Positions 1-7,744 of a DNA stretch of 15,307 nt are shown piece after piece. Under the pieces are notes generated by a model. The model made no database searches. It saw only the letters and a list, made by a program, of their open reading frames with translations, and was not told the DNA's origin. The stretch's first letter is position 1; the number at the start of each line of letters is the position of its first letter. The translations under genes and the position numbers were made by a program. Origin of the DNA: Hymenoscyphus infarciens (taxonomy: Eukaryota > Ascomycota > Leotiomycetes > Helotiales > Helotiaceae); the NCBI GenBank assembly GCA_001414345.1, contig LLCB01000632.1:1-15307 (forward strand), in the 5' to 3' direction.

Positions 1-808
1 GACTATTATTATATAGTAAAAATAGTTTTTACTTAATAGAGACTATTATAAAAATACTCTCTACTTAGTAGAGACTATTATTTTATAGTAAAAATAGTCT
101 CTATTTAGTAGAGACTATTATTATATAGTAAAAATAGTTTTTACTTAATAGAGACTATTATTAAAATACTCTCTACTTAATAGAGACTATTATTATATAG
201 TAATAATACTCTTTACTTAATAAAGACTATCATTTTATAGTAAAAATACTCTTTACTTAATAGAGACTATTATTTTATAGTAAAAATAATCTCTATTTAA
301 TAAAGACTATTATTATATAGTAAAAATAGTCTCTACTTAGTAGAGACTATTATTCTATAATAAAAATACTTTTTACTTAGTAGAGACTATTATTATATAA
401 TAAAAATAATCTTTACTTAATAGAGACTATTATTATATAGTAAAAATACTCTCTACTTAATAGAGACTATTGTTATATAGTATAAATAGTCTCTACTTAA
501 TAGAGACTATTATTATATAGTAAAAATACTCTCTACTTAATAAAGACTATTATTATATAGTAAAAATACTCTCTACTTAGTAGAGACTATTATTATATAG
601 TAAATATACTCTCTACTTAGTAGAGACTATTATAAAAATACTCTCTACTTAATAGAGACTATTATAAAAATACTCTCTACTTAATAGAGACTATTATTAT
701 ATAGTAAAAATACTCTCTATTTAATAGAGACTATTATTATATAGTAAAAATACTCTCTACTTAATAGAGACTATTATTATATAGTAGAAATAGTCTCTAC
801 TTAATAGA

Positions 809-960
809 GACTATTAGAATAATACTCTCTACTTAGTAGAAACTATTATTATATAGTATATATAGTCTCTACTTAGTAAAGACTATTATTAGATAGTAAA
901 AATACTCTCTACTTAGTAAAGACTATTATTATATAGTAAAAATAGTCTCTACTTAATAGA
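809..960. repeat. Copy 1 of a 152-bp higher-order block repeated at 2321-2472
   Basis: Four consecutive units (one of 32 bp with the rare gactattagaataat junction, then three of 40 bp including a rare attagatagt form) recur in the same order at 2321-2472, with only a handful of differences. The rare markers in the same order show a block copy rather than independent variation. The copy lies immediately before the 344-bp duplication at 961. The first part of the same marker series also starts at 2137. Confidence 0.75.
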
Positions 961-1648
961 GACTATTATTATATAGTAAAAATACTCTTTATATAGTAGA
1001 AACTATTATAGAAATACTCTTTATTTAGTAGAGACTATTATTTTATAGTAAAAATACTCTTTACTTAATAAAGACTATTATTATATAGTAAAAATACTCT
1101 CTACTTAGTAGAGACTAGTATTATATAGTAAAAATACTCTCTACTTAATAGAGACTATTATTATATAGTAAAAATACTCTCTACTTAATAAAGACTATTA
1201 TAAAAATACTCTCTACTTAATAAAAACTATTATTATATAGTATAAATAGTCTTTACTTAATAGAAACTATTATTATATAGTATAAAAAGTCTCTACTTAA
1301 TAGAGACTATTATTATATAGTAAAAATACTCTTTATATAGTAGAGACTATTATAGAAATACTCTTTATTTAGTAGAGACTATTATTTTATAGTAAAAATA
1401 CTCTTTACTTAATAAAGACTATTATTATATAGTAAAAATACTTTCTACTTAGTAGAGACTAGTATTATATAGTAAAAATACTCTCTACTTAATAGAGACT
1501 ATTATTATATAGTAAAAATACTCTCTACTTAATAAAGACTATTATAAAAATACTCTCTACTTAATAAAGACTATTATTATATAGTATAAATAGTCTTTAC
1601 TTAATAGAAACTATTATTATATAGTATAAATAGTCTCTACTTAATAGA
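961..1648. repeat. Higher-order tandem duplication of a 344-bp nine-unit block
   Basis: Bases 961-1304 and 1305-1648 are the same block of nine units (seven of 40 bp and two of 32 bp, 344 bp in all). By eye they differ at only about four positions, three of them G/A or C/T transitions. They share private markers: ctctttatatag replacing the usual ctcttacttag-type sequence (984 and 1328), and a gactagtatt variant (about 1110 and 1454). Neighbouring single units differ far more than this, so the block was duplicated recently, after most of the point mutation had accumulated. Unequal crossing-over or gene conversion is the likely mechanism. Confidence 0.9.
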
Positions 1649-2320
1649 GACTATTATTATATACTAAAAATACTCTTTACTTAATAGAGACTATTATTAT
1701 ATAGTAAAAATACTCTCTACTTAGTAGAGACTATTATTATATAGTAAAAATACTCTTTACTTAGTAAAAACTATTATTTTATAGTAAAAATAGTCTTTAC
1801 TTAGTAGAGACTATTATAGAAATACTCTCTACTTAGTAGAGACTATTATTATATAGTAAAAATAGTCTTTACTTAATAGAAACTATTAGAATAATACTCT
1901 TTACTTAGTAGAGACTATTATTATATAGTATAAATACTCTCTACTTAATAAAAACTATTATAAAAATACTCTCTACTTAATAGAAACTATTATTATATAG
2001 TAAAAGTACTCTCTACTTAGTAGAGACTATTATAGAAATACTCTCTACTTAGTAGAGACTATTATTATATAGTAAAAATAGTCTCTACTTAATAAAGACT
2101 ATTATTATATAGTAAAAATAGTCTCTACTTAATAAAGACTATTAGAATAATACTCTCTACTTAGTAGAAACTATTATTATATAGTAAAAATACTCTCTAC
2201 TTAGTAGAGACTATTATTAGATAGTAAAAATACTCTCTACTTAGTAGAGACTATTATTAGATAGTAAAAATACTCTCTACTTAGTAGAGACTATTATAAA
2301 AATACTATCTACTTAATAGA

Positions 2321-2472
2321 GACTATTAGAATAATACTCTCTACTTAGTAGAAACTATTATTATATAGTATAAATAGTCTCTACTTAGTAGAGACTATTA
2401 TTAGATAGTAAAAATACTCTCTACTTAATAGAGACTATTATTATATAGTAAAAATAGTCTCTACTTAATAAA
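2321..2472. repeat. Copy 2 of the 152-bp higher-order block
   Basis: This block matches 809-960 unit for unit, including the 32-bp gactattagaataat unit and the attagatagt variant. The distance between copies, about 1.5 kb, shows that exchange within the array acts over long distances as well as between neighbours. Confidence 0.75.
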
Positions 2473-2692
2473 GACTATTAGAATAATACTCTCTACTTAA
2501 TAGAGACTATTATTATATAGTAAAAGTACTCTCTACTTAGTAGAGACTATTAGAATAATACTCTCTACTTAATAAAGACTATTATAAAAATACTCTTTAC
2601 TTAATAGAGACTATTATTATATAGTAAAAATACTCTCTACTTAATAGAGACTATTATTATATAGTAAAAGTACTCTCTACTTAGTAGAGACT

Positions 2693-2697
2693 ATTAT
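2693..2697. repeat. Left target-site duplication of the LTR element (attat)
   Basis: The five bases attat directly before the left LTR are repeated directly after the right LTR (3833-3837). They belong to the satellite unit, so the element inserted into a pre-existing array. The motif is low-complexity, but its position was fixed independently by where the LTR alignment ends. Confidence 0.75.
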
Positions 2698-2853
2698 TAT
2701 AATAATAAGATAGAAGTAGAGTAGAGAAGTAGTCTATTCATAGTTATTAATATAAAAACTAAAGGTAAATAGTAAAGATAGCTCTAAATAATACTAATAT
2801 ATAAGATTCTACTAAGTAGTAAGAAGTTATATAATAAGTCTAAAACTATTACA
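2698..2853. repeat. Left LTR of the TRIM-like element
   Basis: This 156-bp copy aligns almost without gaps to 3678-3832 at roughly 90% identity by eye. Nearly all differences are C/T or G/A, for example ctattcatag here against ctatttatag in the right copy. The copy ends in ttaca, keeping the CA terminus that the right LTR has lost. Because identity has been eroded by RIP, LTR divergence cannot be used as a molecular clock for the insertion. Confidence 0.87.
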
Positions 2854-3207
2854 TTTCTCTCTCTTTAGTAGAGCTCGCTCTTAAGCTCTATAGAAACCTA
2901 TATACTTATCTATTTATATATCTACTAGTTCTAGCTTATACTCTTCTTTCTACTAAGATAGCTATAAGATACTAGCTATATACTAAGTTACTTAAAACTC
3001 TCTATATTTACTCTTTAATACTAATCTATATAATCTACTAAGTAACTAGTATATACTTTTATAATTTTATTAATTACTAAAGTATAGGCTTTAAAAGCTT
3101 TTATAATATTAGAAGAAGAAGAAGAAGGCTTTAAGAGTTATTAGAAAATAATATAGCTAAAAGTTAGAAGGTCTACTTAATAGGCTTCTCTTATTAAGAC
3201 GTAGAGA

Positions 3208-3306
3208 GGCTCTTTCTTATTAGTAAGAGGCTTATATTAAGGCTCTTTCTTATTAGTAGAAGGCTTAGATTAAGGCTCCTTCTTATTAGTAAGAGGCTTA
3301 GATTAA
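3208..3306. repeat. Three tandem 33-bp repeats inside the TRIM-like element
   Basis: Units 3208-3240, 3241-3273 and 3274-3306 each begin ggctc, carry tcttattagta in the middle and end in ttaa, with few differences among them. The exact 33-bp period, a multiple of three, would be compatible with a former peptide repeat of 11 residues, but all frames now contain stops and I cannot assign a strand or product. It may equally be a non-coding tandem repeat. Confidence 0.85.
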
Positions 3307-3677
3307 CTAATAATAAGCTAGATAAGCTATCTTATTAAAGTATTAATTATATAAGTATATTAATATTTCTTTTTAATAAAAGAGTTAAAGTTATATACCT
3401 AGTATATAATATTAGAGTCTATTATTAAAGTAGTTAGATACTAGCTATTTAAAGAGAAAAAGAGAAAGAGTCTATAAATACTAGAGAGAGAGAATCTAAA
3501 GATACTAAAAAGAAGAGGATCTAAAAATACTAGAGAGAGGTCTTAAGCTTAGTATTAATTAAGAGGTTACTAGTAAGAGTCTAGAAAGCTATTTAAAGAG
3601 GTTTATAGAGTTAGTAATAGAGAGGCTAGAATAGAGCTAAGGTTAAGAGCTTATAAGAAGATTAATCTTTAGTTTAA
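3307..3677. other. Right interior of the TRIM-like element, purine-rich on the plus strand
   Basis: No gene is visible. From about 3450 to 3545 the plus strand is strongly purine-rich, with an irregular repetition of tactagagagag and of tctaaa-type blocks about 24-25 bp apart. The bases just before the right LTR are not a clear polypurine tract. This may be remnant gag-like or purely structural sequence; nothing decides. Confidence 0.5.
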
Positions 3678-3832
3678 TATAATAATAAAGTAGAAGTAGA
3701 GTAAAGAAGTAGTCTATTTATAGTTATTAATATAAAAACTAAAAGTAAAAGTAAAGATAGCTCTAAATAATACTAATATATAGGATTCTACTAGGTAATA
3801 AGGAGTTATATAATAGATCTAAAACCGTTATA
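3678..3832. repeat. Right LTR of the TRIM-like element
   Basis: This 155-bp direct repeat of 2698-2853 starts with the same tataataata and ends in ccgttata, against ctattaca on the left. The implied common ancestor ends in CA, and the difference at that CA is the RIP change CpA to TpA. One small indel occurs in the aaggtaaatagtaaag region. Confidence 0.87.
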
Positions 3833-3837
3833 ATTAT
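3833..3837. repeat. Right target-site duplication of the LTR element (attat)
   Basis: attat follows the right LTR exactly, matching 2693-2697. Beyond it the satellite unit resumes in register (tatataataaaaatac), so removing the element and one attat would restore a continuous unit. Confidence 0.75.
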
Positions 3838-4490
3838 TATATAATAAAAATACTCTCTACTTAATAGAGACTATTATAGAAATACTCTCTACTTAGTAGA
3901 GACTTTTATTCTATAGTAAAAATAGTCTCTACTTAATAGAGACTATTATTATATAGTAAAAATAGTCTCTACTTAATAAAGACTATTAGAATAATACTCT
4001 CTACTTAGTAAAGACTATTATTATATAGTAAAAGTACTCTCTACTTAGTAAAGACTATTATTATATAGTAAAAATACTCTCTACTTAGTAGAGACTATTA
4101 TTTTATAGTAAAAATAGTCTCTACTTAGTAGAGACTATTATAAAAATACTCTCTACTTAGTAGAGACTATTATTATATAATAAAAATAGTCTCTACTTAA
4201 TAGAAACTATTAGAATAATACTCTCTACTTAGTAGAGACTATTATTATATAGTAAAAATACTCTTTACTTAATAGAGACTATTATTATATAGTAAAAATA
4301 CTCTTTACTTAGTAGAGACTATTATTATATAGTAAAAATACTCTTTACTTAGTAGAGACTATTATTATAGTATAAAAATACTCTCTATTTAATAGAGACT
4401 AGTATTATAAAAGTAAAAGACTCTCTATTTAAAAGAGACTATTATATAAGAATAAAAATACTCTCTACTTAACTCTTTACTTAATAGAAA
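3838..4490. repeat. 40-bp dyad-symmetric minisatellite array, right segment (about 16 units)
   Basis: This continues the array interrupted by the TRIM-like element, with the same 40-bp and 32-bp units in the same orientation. Order decays toward the right: from about 4380 the units carry unusual changes (gactagtattataaaag, aaaagagact) and the last recognisable fragment, ctctctacttaactctttac, lies near 4470-4485. Degeneration at the array edge is usual where exchange with other units is rare. Confidence 0.95.
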
Positions 4491-4596
4491 ATATAAAAGT
4501 AGAGTAATAATATATATTATTCTAATAGATATTTCTATTAGATAATTAGTAATACTTAGTTTTTAGCTTTTATTTATATAATAGTATATTATTATT

Positions 4597-4825
4597 TAAA
4601 GATTCTTAGTTATAATAAAGTTAATATAAAAAGCTTTAGTCTCTAGTTATATTTTATCTTTTTTAATACTAGTTAAAAGCTTTTACTTATACTTATAGTA
4701 ATATAAAAGACTCTAAAAATATTATAAATCTTATAATACTAGGTAAATATTCTTAGTTATATTAGTAGTATTATAATAGTATATTATTTATTTTCTTATA
4801 ATATTTAAAAGTTCTTTATTATCTT
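4597..4825. repeat. Decayed copies of a roughly 70-bp tandem repeat, left group
   Basis: About three imperfect copies begin near 4601, 4677, 4750 and 4810, with the phrase attcttagttatatt or a variant followed by ataaaagactct and ttataaatcttataatact. They match the better-ordered group at 5061-5590 but are less regular, with spacing that drifts from 70 bp. Confidence 0.55.
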
Positions 4826-5060
4826 ATAGTTATTATTATAGAGATTATAGACGCTATATTAAAAGTATAGAATAAGTAAAATAAGGTTAAAATAGATATT
4901 TAATTCTCTTAAACTATAGAGAAGAGTATAAGGCTTTAAATACTCTACTTCTTACTTAAAAGATAGAGATTATTAAGCGATTCTTTATCTAACTTACCTT
5001 TATTCTATAATAATTATAATAGACTCTTATAATATTTTATTATTTATAAGACTATTTAAA
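4826..5060. other. RIP-degraded spacer between two groups of 70-bp repeats
   Basis: No gene, clear repeat or regulatory site is visible. It contains almost no CA or TG and a few isolated CG (for example acgctata, gcgattc). The right edge (agactcttataatattttattatttata) starts to resemble the 70-bp unit that follows. Confidence 0.4.
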
Positions 5061-5590
5061 GGTTCTTAGTTCTACTAAAGTTATTATAAAAGTCTCTTTT
5101 TATATTATAAATCTTATTTATAATATTTAAAGGTTCTTAATTATATTAAAGCTTTTATAAAATACTCTAGTTACTCTATAAATCTTATAATATAATTTTA
5201 AGATTCTTAATTATATTTAAGTTATTATAAAAGGCTCTAGTAATCTTATAAATCTTAAAATAATAGTTAAATGTTCTTAATTATATTTAAGTTATTTTAA
5301 AAGACTCTAGTTATATTAGAACTCTTATAATACTATTTAAGAGTTATTAGTTCTACTACTAGTATTATAAAAGGCGCTAGTTATATTATAAATTATATAA
5401 TAATATTAAAAGGTTCTTAGTTATACTACTAGTATTATAAAAGACAATAGTTATATTATAAATCTTATAATACTATTTAAAAGTTCTTAATTATACTAAT
5501 AGTATTATAAATAGCTTTAGTTATATTATAAATCTTATAAAAGACTATAGCTATATTATATATCTTATTATACTAGTTAAAGGTTTTTAT
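5061..5590. repeat. Degenerate 70-bp tandem repeat, about eight copies
   Basis: Copies start at about 5061, 5132, 5202, 5272, 5342, 5412 and 5482, that is at spacings of 71 and then 70 bp five times in a row. Each begins with ggttcttagttatact or a variant, continues with agtattataaaagactctagttatattataaatcttataata split among the copies, and ends in tatttaaa. The last interval is about 100 bp because one copy is partly deleted near 5540. Seventy is not a multiple of three and every frame has stops, so this is a satellite rather than a coding repeat. It shares no sequence with the 40-bp array. Confidence 0.8.
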
Positions 5591-5600
5591 AAATTATAAA

Positions 5601-6664
5601 TATTTTATAAAAGTATTTAGTTATATTATATATATTAAGTCTCTATTTCTACTATATATCTTTTATTAATTTTATCTAGTATAATACTATCTTTACTATA
5701 ATTTAATCTAGTTTATATTATATTACTTAATTATTTATAGTAAGCTATTAATATAGTTAATCTATATTATTTATTATAGATTTAGTAAATAACTAGAAAA
5801 ATTAGTAATATACTATCTCTCTCTTAAATTATAGTATAATAATATATATAGTAGAGACTACGTATACTTTTAGTAATATAAAAGTACTAATCTAATAAGA
5901 AGTTAAGTTAAATAATAGATTAATAGACTTACTACTCTAATATTACTAGTAATTTATATAGCCTCTTAGGTCTTAGATCTATAAAGAGTAGGGATTAGAA
6001 TAGTTAGAGCTTATAAATATCTATTTTAAGAAAGTAGAGTAAGCTAGTATAAAGTAAGCTAGGTTAGATTCTAATTTTAACCTCTAGTTATTCTTAGCTT
6101 TTAATTATATTTTTATTATAAGTATAATTCTACTCTACTACTTAAGTAAATATATTTTAACTAGCTCTTAATTTATATACCTAGAATATAATTATTCCTT
6201 CTATTATTTATCCTCTAAAGCTAGCTACTATTTATCTAATAATACTTTTATACGCTCTCTAATAGCTATCTCTTTTAAGTATAGCTTTATAAATAATAGA
6301 AACTAGGATTTAAAGCTCTTTTTCTAATAGCTATATAATAAACTTAGTAATAAAAATCTTACTTAGTTATAAATTTGATATAAGCTTATAAGTTATTATA
6401 AAAATTAACTATACTAGTATAAACTTCTTAAAACTTACTTCTAATAATAAAATACTTATTTCTCTTACTTATTATATTAAGTTTTTAAAGATTTTAATAC
6501 TCTATTTACTTCTACCTTATTAGATTCTTATTAAGATTTACTAGAAAGCTTTTAATCTTTCTTCTTAGTAAACCTAAATATATCTATAAAATTATACTTC
6601 TTAAACTCTTTAATATTTTCTATTATTAATATTCTAAGTTCTTCTTAAATATCTTTTATAGATA
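5601..6664. other. RIP-degraded DNA with no recognisable feature
   Basis: This kilobase has the same CA/TG-free, TA-rich composition as its surroundings. I see no open reading frame of note, no clear repeat beyond short duplications such as taagctagtataaagtaagctagg near 6040, and no regulatory site. It is probably a transposon relic mutated past recognition. Confidence 0.5.
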
Positions 6665-6673
6665 TAAAAGAAA
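6665..6673. repeat. Left 9-bp target-site duplication (taaaagaaa)
   Basis: taaaagaaa lies directly before the left terminal inverted repeat and is repeated exactly at 7745-7753, directly after the right one. Nine bases is typical of Mutator-like insertion; eight (aaaagaaa), as for hAT elements, cannot be excluded. Confidence 0.85.
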
Positions 6674-6703
6674 GGATTGCGCTATTCTGTTCTAACGCTA
6701 GCA
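6674..6703 (+). repeat. Left terminal inverted repeat of the DNA transposon
   Basis: It starts ggattg and then has the core cgctattctgttctaacgct followed by agca. The inverse complement of the right end has the same core but with cc instead of ct before aac. The left copy thus shows CpA changed to TpA at this site, the single substitution in a 24-bp core. The outermost six bases match less well and need a one-base gap. Confidence 0.88.
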
Positions 6704-6782
6704 GGGGCCTCTGGTATACTAAGAGCGCTACTACGTAATTCGCTCTCTCGTTCTCCTATTCACTCTGCTAGAAGCGTTTTGA

Positions 6783-6904
6783 AATCCTTTTATATTATAT
6801 ATATATATTATTAGAAACTATAGATATAACTTAAATTATTACTTAAAAGTGCCTAATACTTGTAAAACACTTAAATATATACTTAACTAGTTGAACTAAC
6901 GAAA
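6783..6904. other. AT-rich left interior of the DNA transposon
   Basis: No gene is present. aatccttt at 6783-6790 is the exact inverse of aaaggatt at 6671-6678, which spans the left boundary. A (ta)n run follows near 6791-6810. agtgcctaatacttg near 6848 resembles the inverse of the taaggcactt motif in the 147-bp units. Confidence 0.45.
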
Positions 6905-7345
6905 CTGATAAAAATATTAATATTTCTAAAAAGTGAGAATAACCTTAGTTTTGCCTTCTTAGGGTATCGCCTAACTTCTAGACATGTTCTAATAGTAATA
7001 GTATAAGGCACTTGTCTTTTCACTAGAGGGCTAGCCCTCCGGACCCTCTAGCTGATGAAAATATCAACATCTCTAAAAAGTGGGAATAACCTTAGTTTTG
7101 CCTCCTTAGGGTATCGCCTAACTTCTAGACATGTTCTAATAGTAATAGTATAAGGCACTTGTCTTTTCACCGGGGGGCTAGCCCCCTAGACTCCCTAGCT
7201 AATGAAAATATCAACATCTCCAAAAAGTGGGAATAACCTTAGTTTTACCTCCTTAGAGTATTGCCTAACTTCTAGACATGTTCTAATAGTAATAGTATAA
7301 GGCACTTATCTTTTCACTAGAGGGCTAGCCCCCTAGACCCCCTAG
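6905..7345 (+). repeat. Three tandem 147-bp units inside the DNA transposon
   Basis: Units are 6905-7051, 7052-7198 and 7199-7345, exactly 147 bp each with no indels. All differences that I find are transitions, and many are of the RIP type at CpA/TpG: atgaaaatatcaacatct in units 2 and 3 is ataaaaatattaatattt in unit 1; ttttgcc is ttttacc and cacttgtc is cacttatc in unit 3. A 45-bp core (6969-7013 in unit 1, starting gcctaacttc and ending ggcactt) is identical in all three although it contains several CA/TG sites. Each unit ends in a GC-rich dyad, for example the perfect palindrome agggctagccct at 7027-7038 inside outer arms ctagaggg (7023-7030) and ccctctag (7044-7051). No reading frame is evident. 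Confidence 0.95.
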
Positions 7346-7697
7346 TAGGAGGGACACCCTTCTACACCCTTCTATCAAGATTAAGTATAATTTATATAAT
7401 AAAGTAAATGAATTTAAGCCTTTTACCTATTCAACGTGAATAGTAGATCGCTCGTAAATTAGTAGCTAGATATACCTATTTATAAGCGCTTAATCTAATA
7501 CTAATACTTCGATATCAGCTTTAAATCAACTTTTTAAGCGCTTTATTCGATTATACGTAGTTTATTAATTTATTATTATTATAAGCTTTATTTACTCTAT
7601 TTATACCACTTTTTTAGATAAGACTAGTCCTTTTTAGGAAGGTAGTAGCGATTATTTTCTAGTAAGAGTGAATATGTTAAAATTTCGCTAATTTTAT
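7346..7697. other. Right interior of the DNA transposon, non-coding
   Basis: This begins with a short duplication of acacccttct (7353-7373) and contains two copies of the palindrome aagcgctt (about 7486 and 7536). Composition is intermediate between the 147-bp units and the surroundings, and CA/TG are present, so it belongs to the island. I see no reading frame of useful length. Confidence 0.5.
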
Positions 7698-7724
7698 ACG
7701 CTAGCATAGTACCCATGCTAGCGT
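7698..7724. repeat. Subterminal hairpin at the right end of the DNA transposon
   Basis: acgctagcat (7698-7707) and atgctagcgt (7715-7724) are perfect inverse complements around the 7-base loop agtaccc. The right arm overlaps the terminal inverted repeat, so part of the terminus is present a second time just inside, in opposite orientation. Such subterminal dyads often bind transposase, which is an inference here. Confidence 0.8.
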
Positions 7725-7744
7725 TGGAACAGAATAGCGTTTCC
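7716..7744 (-). repeat. Right terminal inverted repeat of the DNA transposon
   Basis: Read on the minus strand it begins ggaaacgctattctgttcc and continues aacgctagca, matching the left end with one substitution in the 24-bp core and some drift in the outermost bases. It retains the CpA that is TpA in the left copy. Confidence 0.88.

Larger units (their letters stand above)
1..2697. repeat. 40-bp dyad-symmetric minisatellite array, left segment (about 70 units)
   Basis: The whole segment is a head-to-tail repeat with a basic period of 40 bp; 32-bp variants are interspersed. Each unit joins two dyads. Dyad A has arms agtctctact and agtagagact around one base (perfect at 328-348); in many units the centre is cttaa and the arms shrink to 8 bp. 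Dyad B is actattattatatagt, with 5-bp arms. Units are about 20% GC. Most variation among units is C/T or G/A transition (gagact, aagact, gaaact; ctctct, ctcttt, cttttt), as expected of RIP going beyond CpA into CpT. A C/G transversion (tactctct versus tagtctct) marks two unit types that RIP cannot explain. There is no coding capacity: the period is not a multiple of three and TAA/TAG are frequent. The array begins before base 1, so its true length is unknown. Confidence 0.97.
2698..3832. mobile_element. TRIM-like short LTR retroelement, RIP-degraded, inserted in the minisatellite
   Basis: Two direct repeats of 156 and 155 bp (2698-2853 and 3678-3832) flank an 824-bp interior, and the whole is bounded by the 5-bp duplication attat, as LTR retrotransposon integration leaves. 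The ends fit the canonical TG...CA rule once RIP is allowed for: both copies start with TA (from TG), the left copy still ends in CA and the right one ends in TA. The interior is far too short for gag-pol, and no reverse transcriptase or integrase motif is visible, so this is a non-autonomous terminal-repeat element in miniature that would need enzymes from elsewhere. It contains a 3 x 33-bp repeat and purine-rich stretches. Almost no CA/TG is left inside, so it was mutated together with its surroundings. Orientation is not established, because neither primer-binding site nor polypurine tract is clear. Confidence 0.85.
6674..7744. mobile_element. Non-autonomous DNA transposon (Mutator-like?), 1071 bp, largely unmutated
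   Basis: The element is bounded by imperfect terminal inverted repeats of 30 and 29 bp (6674-6703 and 7716-7744) and flanked by a 9-bp direct duplication, so it moved by cut-and-paste transposition. It stands out by composition: G+C is clearly higher than in the surroundings, and CA/TG occur about sixty times in 1.07 kb against about two dozen in the other 14.2 kb. It therefore arrived after the host region had been RIP-mutated, or escaped RIP. The interior holds three tandem 147-bp units, a subterminal hairpin and AT-rich filler; no transposase or other long reading frame is visible, so mobility would depend on an enzyme from elsewhere. The Mutator-like call rests only on the 9-bp duplication; the termini (GGA...CGCTATTCTGTTC) lack the usual hAT start. 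I do not recognise a named family. Confidence 0.85.

Noticed and set aside
1..2697. CRISPR array
   Set aside because: Repeats are directly adjacent with no unique spacers, the period is 40/32 bp throughout, and the composition is eukaryotic RIP-type.
2860..2890. tRNA gene in the TRIM-like element
   Set aside because: Only a D-arm-like phrase is present; no acceptor stem, T-arm or B-box follows.
6905..7345. Coding tandem repeat (147 = 49 codons)
   Set aside because: The period is divisible by three but the frames I read contain stops, and differences between units show no codon-position pattern.
6674..7744. Intact transposase gene in the island
   Set aside because: No long open frame or catalytic motif is visible in 1.07 kb, much of which is tandem repeat.
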